Source of the DNA: CAZXBB01 sp964638815
GTDB lineage: Bacteria; Planctomycetota; Phycisphaerae; Phycisphaerales; SM1A02
Reading direction: 5' to 3'
DNA length: 5,255 bases
Assembly (NCBI GenBank): GCA_964638815.1
Contig: CAZXBB010000216.1
Location: 1-5,255 of the forward strand
Below the pieces are notes generated by a model. It ran no database searches, had not been told where the DNA came from, and saw only the letters and a program-made list of their open reading frames with translations. The translations under genes were made by a program, and so were the position numbers. The first letter of the stretch is position 1, and each line of letters begins with the position of its first letter. This document shows, in pieces, positions 1 through 5,255 of this stretch.

Positions 1-1149
1 CTCGAAGCGCGGCGGGTCGTCGCGGCGGCGCCGGGCGCGCCGGTCGGCGTCCGCTTCCTCCCCCCTCGGCACGTCGAACATCGCGTCGTCGCCCGCCGTC
101 ACCACGGTGACGCGGCCGTGCGACCGGATGTGCCGCTCGTAGCCGATCGCGCGCAGGGCGTCGCGCAGCTCCGCGATCGTCGCGGGCATCGCCGCATCCT
201 CGCCGCGCGGCTGCTCGCTCAGCACGCGGGTCCCGTGGGCGAGGAACTCGAGCCGATCGAGCACCGTCAGCAGCGGTGTCGGCTCCAGCGTGTTCAGCAC
301 GTACGCCTTCCACTCCGCCTCGAAGGGGTCCACTTCGCTCCCGAACACGTCGTTGAACGCGGCCAGCGCCGGCGTCCGCTGGTTCACGCGGCTCAGGTAG
401 GTCTCGAACGGCTGCTGGTACCGGTTCCCGCCCCCATACGCGAGGAAGTGGATCATCGACCACGCCTGGTCGTAGAGCATCGCCGACCGGCCCGAGGTAA
501 CGCGCTCGCTCCAGGCCTCGTGCGACATGGTCAGCATCTCGCGGAACGGGACGTACGCCTCCGTTTCGATGGCGCGCCGCACGCGGGCGATCGTCGCGGG
601 CGTCGCCTGGCCGCTCTTGAGCCGCTCGCCGACGACCACCGAGTTCCCGAAGAACTCCGCGAGACCCTCGTTGACCCACACCGGCAGATCCGCCTCGAAC
701 CGGCTGTACGCGAACTGATGAAACGCTTCGTGCTGGATCAGGCCGTGAATCTCTCGCTCGGAGCGCGCGCCGATCCAGAACGCGAGCCCGCTTCCAAATC
801 TGTTGACGAAGAACAGGCCCGAAGTACCCGTGCTGTCAACGTCGAACCGCTCCTTCAGCGTGCGCGCGTAGTCCGCCTGGCTCGCGAAGATGAACACCCG
901 CAGCTTCTCGGGAGTGCGCGCGGGGTAGGACGAGAGCCGCTTCTGGTACTCCCGGTACATGATGTCGAGGTGACGCCCGTACGCCTGCGCCTCCTGTCGA
1001 GGGAGGTCCGTCCGGACGGAGTAGAACGCGGTCGTCGCGACGGGCGAACGCTGCCACCACGTGGCGGGCTCGCGGTGCTGCCGGGCCGACGCGGGCGCGC
1101 CGACGAAGCAGACGATCAGGACGGCGGCCACCCGTGCGAGCTTGCGCAT
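1..1149 (-). CDS. Secreted DUF1570-type zinc metallopeptidase (gluzincin), C-terminus cut by window edge
   Basis: Predicted exported zinc protease of the DUF1570 / peptidase-MA-like gluzincin group; the substrate is unknown. The frame is open for 383 codons from the ATG to the window edge, so the C-terminus is missing. Residues 1-22 form a Sec signal peptide (basic start, hydrophobic core, ASA before Arg23). The active site is HEAFH at residues 140-144 (H140 and H144 as metal ligands, E141 catalytic). It is followed 17 residues after H144 by NEGLAE, where E161 is the likely third ligand, as in the NEG motif of M1 peptidases. The preceding 'LPVW' and the later 'YDQAWSMIHFL' also fit the family. 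The start is well fixed: an in-frame TAG at 1159-1161 lies only three codons upstream. No clear Shine-Dalgarno precedes it, so coupling to the upstream VIT-vWA gene, 35 bases away, is plausible. The visible end is Arg/Asp-rich and probably disordered. Seen: motifs, frame and signal peptide. Known: family chemistry. Inferred: secretion and operon. Confidence 0.9.
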   Translation of the reverse strand, partial: MRKLARVAAVLIVCFVGAPASARQHREPATWWQRSPVATTAFYSVRTDLPRQEAQAYGRHLDIMYREYQKRLSSYPARTPEKLRVFIFASQADYARTLKERFDVDSTGTSGLFFVNRFGSGLAFWIGARSEREIHGLIQHEAFHQFAYSRFEADLPVWVNEGLAEFFGNSVVVGERLKSGQATPATIARVRRAIETEAYVPFREMLTMSHEAWSERVTSGRSAMLYDQAWSMIHFLAYGGGNRYQQPFETYLSRVNQRTPALAAFNDVFGSEVDPFEAEWKAYVLNTLEPTPLLTVLDRLEFLAHGTRVLSEQPRGEDAAMPATIAELRDALRAIGYERHIRSHGRVTVVTAGDDAMFDVPRGEEADADRRARRRRDDPPRFE

Positions 1150-1184
1150 GCGGCGATTCTACGGCGCCCGCAGATGCTCTGGGC

Positions 1185-3590
1185 TCAATCGAAGCCCAAA
1201 CGCTCCCGCTCCCCGTCCGCGAGCTGCTCGATCCCCGCCTGCTCCGACACGATCACCGCGGTGTCGTCCGTCAGCATGACGACGACGGTCGGGCTCGCAG
1301 CGAACGCCGGGCGGAGGTCGGGACGGCGGCGGACGATCTCGAACCACGCGTCCGACGCGAAGCGCACGATGAGCGACTCGCTGTCCTCGCCGAAACCCTC
1401 GTCCACGTACGTCCGCCCGAATCGGTGGAACCCGCGGCCGGCGATCTGGCGGTAGAGCATCGCGTCGCGCCGGAGGCGGCCCTCGTCACGGCTCGATCGC
1501 TCCCTCATCCCGGCGTTCTTTCGCGCGATGAGGTTCGCGAGGCGGCCGTGCGATTCGGTGACCGCCCGGTCGGCGAGCGCGAGGTCGATCTCGTCGAAGT
1601 CGTCGCCGTAGCCCTCGACGTCTTCGGACGCGCCGACGAAGCCGTAGCCCGCGGCGTCTTCGGGCGCGTCGGACGCTTCACCGAAGATGCTGCCGAGCGC
1701 ACCCGCCCGGTCGCGTGCCGCGTCGCGCGCGGCCGCCGGGGCCCCGACGCCGCCGCCGGGGGCTCCCCGCCTCCGGCCGACCGGACGCCGCGCGTCGTCG
1801 CCAACGCCCCCGACGCCGCCGCGGCGACCGCCGGCGACCAGCGGCGTCACGCGCTCCGGGTCTACCAGCCAGCTCGAGTACGGCGTCTGGATCCCGTACT
1901 TCTGGCTGAGCGCGAGGATCTCCTCGACCATCTCGGTGGACTCGCCGTGCGTGCGGATCTGGTCCACGAGGTACGCGATCTTGCGCCCCGCCCACACCGA
2001 CGGCACGTAGTTCGCGGAGTCCGTCGAGCGGAACGAGACGTCCGGCCAGGCGTACTCGACGCGCTTGCCGCCGCGCGTCGCGCTCAGCGTGATCGAACCG
2101 GTGTCCTCGGCACGGAACTGCCCCGCGACGATGAGCTGCTGCCCATGGTAGAGGTCGCCGAGGGCGGCCGGGAACCGCTCCTGCACGCCGATGTCGGGCA
2201 GCGCGAGCCGAAGGTCCGTGAGCACCGGGCGGCTGATGACGCCGAAGAAGTCGCCGAGACGGAGCTCGAGGCTCTCGCCCGGCTGCACGTACGTGGTTCG
2301 TCCCTTGTAACCGCCGGCGAGCCGGTCGAGCAGCTTCGTGTTGACGTCGTGGCCGACCCCGAATGGGAACATGCGCATGACGTCCGCCGTGCTCTCGCCG
2401 CCCGCCTCCGCGAGCATGTTCATGATCTCCGCCGGCTCGCGATTGCCGCGCCCGTCGGTGAGGAACACGACGACGAACGGACGCTCGTCGCGGGCGTCGC
2501 GATCGCGGGCGACGGCGAGCACGTGGAGCAGCGTGTCGGCGATGTTCGTGCCGCCGGCGGCCTCAAACCCGTCGATCCAGGTCCGCGCCTTGGCCCGGTG
2601 GTCGGCGTCGGCGGGCGTCACGCCGTCGAACAGCGTGTCGAAGCCCGTCGAGAAACGCACGACCGTGAAGCGGTCGCGATCGTCGAGGCGGTCGATCGAG
2701 AACTTGAGGGCCTCCTTCGCCTGCGCGAGCTTGTCGCCGGCCATGGAGCCGCTGGTATCGATCACGAACGCGACGTCCTGGGGCGTGTACTCCTCCTCCG
2801 GCCAGAGCTGGCCGGGCGTCAGGATGAGCACGAAGTGGCCGGGCGCGGCCGCGTCGGGCCTGTGCGCGACGACGGAGAGCCCGAGGTCGCTCGAGTCGGT
2901 GTTGAAGAGCAGGAGGAAGTCGTCTTCGAGGCTGCCGCCGTTCGCCTCGTACGCGATCTTCGCTGAACGCTCGCCCGCGTCGCGCACGATCTCGACGGAA
3001 TGCGTCGGCGACCAGATGTTCCTGAGCGGGGCGTTCGTCTCGAGATCGACCGCGAACCGCACGGTGCCGTACGCCTGCCCCGCCGTCGATCGCGTACGGA
3101 GCGGATAGTGGTACGCGTGCATGCCGCTCACCGACGAGCAGACCTGCTGGTACTTCACCTGGATCGTCGTATCGCTCTCGGGCTCGATCGGGAAGATCCG
3201 CATCTGGAGGAGCCGCCGTCCGATGAACTCGATGAGGCCGGGATCCTTCGACTGCCGGACGATGTCCTCGTAGATGCGCGCGGCCTCTTCCGCCGGGAGC
3301 ACGCGTCCGGGCACCATCTTCCCGTTGAACGTCATGCGGAAGTCCGTCAGGTCGGCCTCCTCGGGAAGCGGAAAGACGTAGGTCGCCTCCAGCCGCCGCT
3401 TCGTGTCGTTGCGGAACGTCTGCGTCAGCGTGGTCAGCGCCACGCGGTCGTGCACGCTGACGTCAACGAGGTGATCGGTGACCCGCAGCGGGGGAAGCGT
3501 CTGGTCATCCGGGGCGAGAATCCCCGACCCATCGGCGGTCGAAGCACAGAGAGCGGCGATGACGGCGGCGGCGACGATGTGGCAACGCAT
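1185..3590 (-). CDS. Secreted VIT domain / von Willebrand factor A domain protein
   Basis: 801-residue exported protein with inter-alpha-trypsin-inhibitor-like architecture. Residues 1 to about 19 look like a Sec signal peptide (hydrophobic core, STA before Asp20). The lone Cys15 lacks a proper lipobox. The VIT domain spans about 33-160 (YVFPLPEEA, AARIYEDI, FPIEP). The vWA domain spans about 270-435 with a complete MIDAS: DTSGSM at 278-283, T348 in GGTN and D379 in LTDG. A beta-rich part follows, then YGIQTPYSSWLV (565-576), a conserved post-vWA signature in this family. Next come a Gly/Arg/Ala-rich linker (about 587-633), an acidic stretch with two (P/S)EDxxGYG units, and a C-terminal module (about 711-782) containing AGRGFHRFGRTYVDEGF and FASDAWFEIVRRRPDL, which recurs in bacterial VIT-vWA proteins. 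The ATG at 3590 is chosen for its AGGAG site and signal peptide. The frame stays open upstream to 3794, but that extension would overlap the divergent gene. Likely role: divalent-cation-dependent protein binding or scaffolding in the periplasm or on the surface. The ligand is unknown. Confidence 0.93.
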   Translation of the reverse strand: MRCHIVAAAVIAALCASTADGSGILAPDDQTLPPLRVTDHLVDVSVHDRVALTTLTQTFRNDTKRRLEATYVFPLPEEADLTDFRMTFNGKMVPGRVLPAEEAARIYEDIVRQSKDPGLIEFIGRRLLQMRIFPIEPESDTTIQVKYQQVCSSVSGMHAYHYPLRTRSTAGQAYGTVRFAVDLETNAPLRNIWSPTHSVEIVRDAGERSAKIAYEANGGSLEDDFLLLFNTDSSDLGLSVVAHRPDAAAPGHFVLILTPGQLWPEEEYTPQDVAFVIDTSGSMAGDKLAQAKEALKFSIDRLDDRDRFTVVRFSTGFDTLFDGVTPADADHRAKARTWIDGFEAAGGTNIADTLLHVLAVARDRDARDERPFVVVFLTDGRGNREPAEIMNMLAEAGGESTADVMRMFPFGVGHDVNTKLLDRLAGGYKGRTTYVQPGESLELRLGDFFGVISRPVLTDLRLALPDIGVQERFPAALGDLYHGQQLIVAGQFRAEDTGSITLSATRGGKRVEYAWPDVSFRSTDSANYVPSVWAGRKIAYLVDQIRTHGESTEMVEEILALSQKYGIQTPYSSWLVDPERVTPLVAGGRRGGVGGVGDDARRPVGRRRGAPGGGVGAPAAARDAARDRAGALGSIFGEASDAPEDAAGYGFVGASEDVEGYGDDFDEIDLALADRAVTESHGRLANLIARKNAGMRERSSRDEGRLRRDAMLYRQIAGRGFHRFGRTYVDEGFGEDSESLIVRFASDAWFEIVRRRPDLRPAFAASPTVVVMLTDDTAVIVSEQAGIEQLADGERERLGFD

Positions 3591-3597
3591 GGCTGGG

Positions 3598-3602
3598 CTC
3601 CT
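3598..3602 (-). promoter_or_regulatory. Ribosome binding site of the VIT-vWA gene
   Basis: The minus strand reads AGGAG seven bases before the ATG at 3590, a near-ideal Shine-Dalgarno match and spacing. It decides the start, because the open frame continues 68 codons further upstream with other possible starts. Confidence 0.75.
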
Positions 3603-3656
3603 GAGGTCCTTCCTACCATTGGACGTTCGAAGACGCGGTTTGTTTGCCCGCTTACC

Positions 3657-3663
3657 GAGAGGA
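3657..3663 (+). promoter_or_regulatory. Ribosome binding site of the membrane coiled-coil gene
   Basis: GAGAGGA lies nine bases before the GTG at 3673 and supports this GTG start over the in-frame ATG at 3730. The ATG at 3663 that overlaps the site is followed directly by TGA and cannot start the gene. Confidence 0.65.
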
Positions 3664-3672
3664 TGTGAACCC

Positions 3673-5255
3673 GTGTCCGCCTTCGAGAGCACCCTCCGCC
3701 GCGCGGCGCGGCGACATCTGGCCCAGCGCATGCTCGTCCACGGCGGTCGTGGCCTCACCGCGGGGTGCGGCCTCGCGCTGGTGACGCTGCTCATCGACCG
3801 GGGCCGGGGCCTGGGCCTGGGGCTCGCGCCGGTCGTCTACGCGGCGATCCCGGCGGCGGGGCTCGCCGCGGGCGTGGCGGCGGCCGGGGTCGCGCGGGTT
3901 CTCGGACCCGGGCAGCGATTCCCGCTCGCGGTCCGCCTCGACCGGACCTTCGGCCTGCACGACCGCCTCGCCACGGCCCACGCGATCGGCCACGGCGACC
4001 CGCGACGGACTGATCCCGGCTTCGGCGCGCTGGTCCGGCGCGACGCGGAAGCGCTCGCCGGTCGTCTCGACGTCGCCCACGCGACGCCGGTGCGCATCAC
4101 GCCCTCGTGGTTCGTCGCCGTCACGCTCACCGCGATCCTCGGGCTCGGCGTCGTCCTCGTCCCGATGGGCCCCTGGCGCGCCGCCGCCGCGCCGCCGGCC
4201 GCCGACCCCGAGCAGCTTGCCGAGGAACGGGCCGCGGTCGTCGACTCCATCGAGGAGGCCGTCGCGCGGCTCGAGGAGGACGCGGTCCTCGACGAGGCCG
4301 GACGCGAGGACCTGGACGCACTGCGCGCGCTGGCGGACCAGCTCGGCGCGGGCGGCGGCGAAGAGGAGGTCGATGCGGGCCCCGCCCCCGGCGACCGGGT
4401 CGACCGGGCCCGCGACGAGTCCGCGGCGCGGCTCCAGGAGCTGGCCGATCGTCTCGCCGACGAGGCGGAGCGCGACGCCCGCGCGGCCGACGAGCTCGCG
4501 CGCCGGTTCCACGATCTCGAGAGCGCGCAGGCGGAGGCCCGCGACGACGCGCCGTTGCGCACCGACGAGCTCATGGACGCGTTGCGTCGCGGCGAGTTCG
4601 GCGAAGCCGGCGACCTGCTCGACGAGCTCACCGCGCGCGCCGGCGATCTCGACGAGGCCGGCCGTCGCCGGGCGGCCGATGAGCTTCGCGACGCCGCGCG
4701 CCGGATCGAAGAGGAGACGGCAGGGACGCCGCCCCGGGCGGAGCCCGGGCAACGCGAGCGTCTCGAGGAGATCCTGAAGGAGCAGGGGCTCGACCCGGAG
4801 ACGATCGACGCTCTCCTCGGCGGCGAGACGCCGGAAGACGCCGCGGCCGACGACGCGACGCCGCCACCGGGGGACGTCGGCGAGACCCTGCGCCGCGAAG
4901 ACGTCGACGAGGAGGTCGCCCGCGACCTCTCGCGGGAGATCGAGTCCTATCGCGAGGAGGAGGCGATCGGGGAGAAGGTCGGCGACGACGCGCGTCGTGT
5001 CGCCGACGCGCTTGACCAGGCGGCCGATCGCGTCGATCGCCCCGAGCCCGCGGACACGCCGCCGGCCGACGAGCCGCGAACGCCGGACGCGGAGCGCGCC
5101 GGCGAGCGGCAATCGCAGCAGGAGCAGCCCGGCGCCGGGCAGGAGAAGCCGCAGGAGCAGCCCGGCGCCGGGCAGCAACCGCCGCAGGAACAGCCCGCAG
5201 GAGCGCCGCCGCGCGAAGGTGAGGCGAGACCCGACGCGGATGCGCCGACGCGACC
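3673..5255 (+). CDS. Membrane-anchored coiled-coil protein, DUF4175-like layout, C-terminus cut by window edge
   Basis: Not firmly recognised. The frame is open from GTG 3673 for 527 codons to the window edge with no stop. Residues 25-41 and about 48-77 are hydrophobic and look like a transmembrane hairpin. They are followed by a soluble stretch with VRLDRTFGLHDRLATA (87-102) and LVRRDAEALAGRLDVA (120-135), then a third hydrophobic segment at about 146-165. This TM-TM-'LDR.GL.(D/E)RL.TA'-TM layout is known from poorly characterised planctomycete membrane proteins, some annotated as DUF4175-like and often near MoxR ATPase, DUF58 and vWA genes. Residues about 178-460 are strongly charged (Asp, Glu, Arg, Ala) and predicted helical or coiled coil. 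From about 461 the chain is Pro/Gln/Glu-rich with an 11-residue repeat. If the N-terminus is cytoplasmic, the long C-terminal part lies in the periplasm. The strong third-position G/C bias and the hydrophobic/charged partition argue that this frame is real rather than the open antisense frame. Function unknown; a scaffold role is only a guess. Confidence 0.82.
   Translation, partial: MSAFESTLRRAARRHLAQRMLVHGGRGLTAGCGLALVTLLIDRGRGLGLGLAPVVYAAIPAAGLAAGVAAAGVARVLGPGQRFPLAVRLDRTFGLHDRLATAHAIGHGDPRRTDPGFGALVRRDAEALAGRLDVAHATPVRITPSWFVAVTLTAILGLGVVLVPMGPWRAAAAPPAADPEQLAEERAAVVDSIEEAVARLEEDAVLDEAGREDLDALRALADQLGAGGGEEEVDAGPAPGDRVDRARDESAARLQELADRLADEAERDARAADELARRFHDLESAQAEARDDAPLRTDELMDALRRGEFGEAGDLLDELTARAGDLDEAGRRRAADELRDAARRIEEETAGTPPRAEPGQRERLEEILKEQGLDPETIDALLGGETPEDAAADDATPPPGDVGETLRREDVDEEVARDLSREIESYREEEAIGEKVGDDARRVADALDQAADRVDRPEPADTPPADEPRTPDAERAGERQSQQEQPGAGQEKPQEQPGAGQQPPQEQPAGAPPREGEARPDADAPTR
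5119..5200 (+). repeat. 33-base in-frame tandem repeat encoding an 11-residue Gln/Glu/Pro unit
   Basis: The first 24 bases of the unit (5119-5142) recur exactly at 5152-5175, a period of 33 bases. A diverged third copy starts at 5185. The encoded units read QEQPGAGQEKP, QEQPGAGQQPP and a degraded QEQPAG. The period is a multiple of three, so copy-number change would keep the frame. Each of the first two copies contains the perfect palindrome CCCGGCGCCGGG. The segment lies in the low-complexity tail of the membrane protein and probably forms a flexible linker. Confidence 0.8.

Larger units (their letters stand above)
3591..3672. promoter_or_regulatory. Divergent intergenic region, presumed to hold both promoters
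   Basis: These 82 bases separate the divergent start codons of the VIT-vWA gene and the membrane-protein gene, and are visibly richer in A and T than the flanking coding sequence. Both promoters, or their proximal parts, must lie here or inside the opposing gene's 5' end. I could not recognise a convincing -35/-10 pair on either strand, nor an inverted repeat long enough to call an operator (only a 6-base TTCGAA palindrome at 3626-3631). The promoter role is inferred from gene orientation. Confidence 0.5.

Noticed and set aside
1181..1197. Small hairpin (gggct / agccc, 7-base loop) at the end of the VIT-vWA gene
   Set aside because: The stem has only five pairs, overlaps the stop codon, and has no T-run after it on the minus strand, so it is not a credible intrinsic terminator. 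Readthrough into the peptidase gene is more likely.
118..1455. 445-codon plus-strand open frame across the peptidase gene
   Set aside because: It crosses the boundary of two well-supported minus-strand genes, is Arg-rich and has no domain signature.
1692..1832. Possible frameshift in the VIT-vWA gene at the Gly/Arg-rich stretch
   Set aside because: The same frame carries recognised family sequence on both sides (YSSWLV before, the FHRFGRTYVDEGF module after), so a linker explains it without a frameshift.
1134..2966. Long plus-strand open frame (610 codons) opposite the VIT-vWA gene
   Set aside because: It is antisense to a gene with clear domains. Its translation is Arg/Val/Asp/Ala-rich with no recognisable motif, the usual mirror of a high-GC coding strand.
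3591..3794. 68-residue N-terminal extension of the VIT-vWA protein
   Set aside because: The frame is open, but it would bury the signal peptide, bypass the AGGAG site and overlap the start of the divergent gene.
3652..5178. 508-codon minus-strand open frame opposite the membrane-protein gene
   Set aside because: Its Leu/Arg/Gly/Val repeats are the complement of the Glu/Gln/Pro repeats on the plus strand. The plus frame has a ribosome binding site, a TM/coiled-coil partition and a family-like LDR..GL..RL motif.

Overview
The window is GC-rich, almost fully coding, and holds three genes. Two lie on the minus strand. Reading in their direction, a secreted VIT/von Willebrand A protein (3590 down to 1185) is followed after 35 bases by a secreted DUF1570-type zinc metallopeptidase that runs off the left edge (from 1149). 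Divergent from them, on the plus strand, a membrane protein with three predicted transmembrane segments, a long acidic helical region and a Gln/Pro/Glu-rich tail starts at 3673 and runs off the right edge. No RNA gene, mobile element, CRISPR array or clear terminator was seen.

The gene content suggests an uncultured or little-studied high-GC Planctomycetota member. DUF1570 peptidases are largely a planctomycete family, VIT-vWA proteins are abundant there, and the '(R/K)LDR.(L/F)GL.(D/E)RL.TA' membrane-protein layout is common in that phylum. This is a taxonomic inference from family content, not a phylogenetic result. Acidobacteria and related high-GC phyla cannot be excluded.

Layout: 1-1149 peptidase (C-terminus missing); 1150-1184 short gap; 1185-3590 VIT-vWA protein; 3591-3672 divergent intergenic region with a ribosome binding site for each direction; 3673-5255 membrane coiled-coil protein (C-terminus missing).

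How they may work together: both minus-strand products carry Sec-type signal peptides and probably form one transcription unit acting outside the cytoplasm. One is a metal-dependent adhesion or scaffold protein, the other a predicted protease. The divergent membrane protein resembles those found in planctomycete MoxR/DUF58/vWA clusters, but no such partner is visible here. I saw no convincing new biological system. The most useful leads are the VIT-vWA/DUF1570 pair and the poorly characterised membrane protein with its repeat tail.
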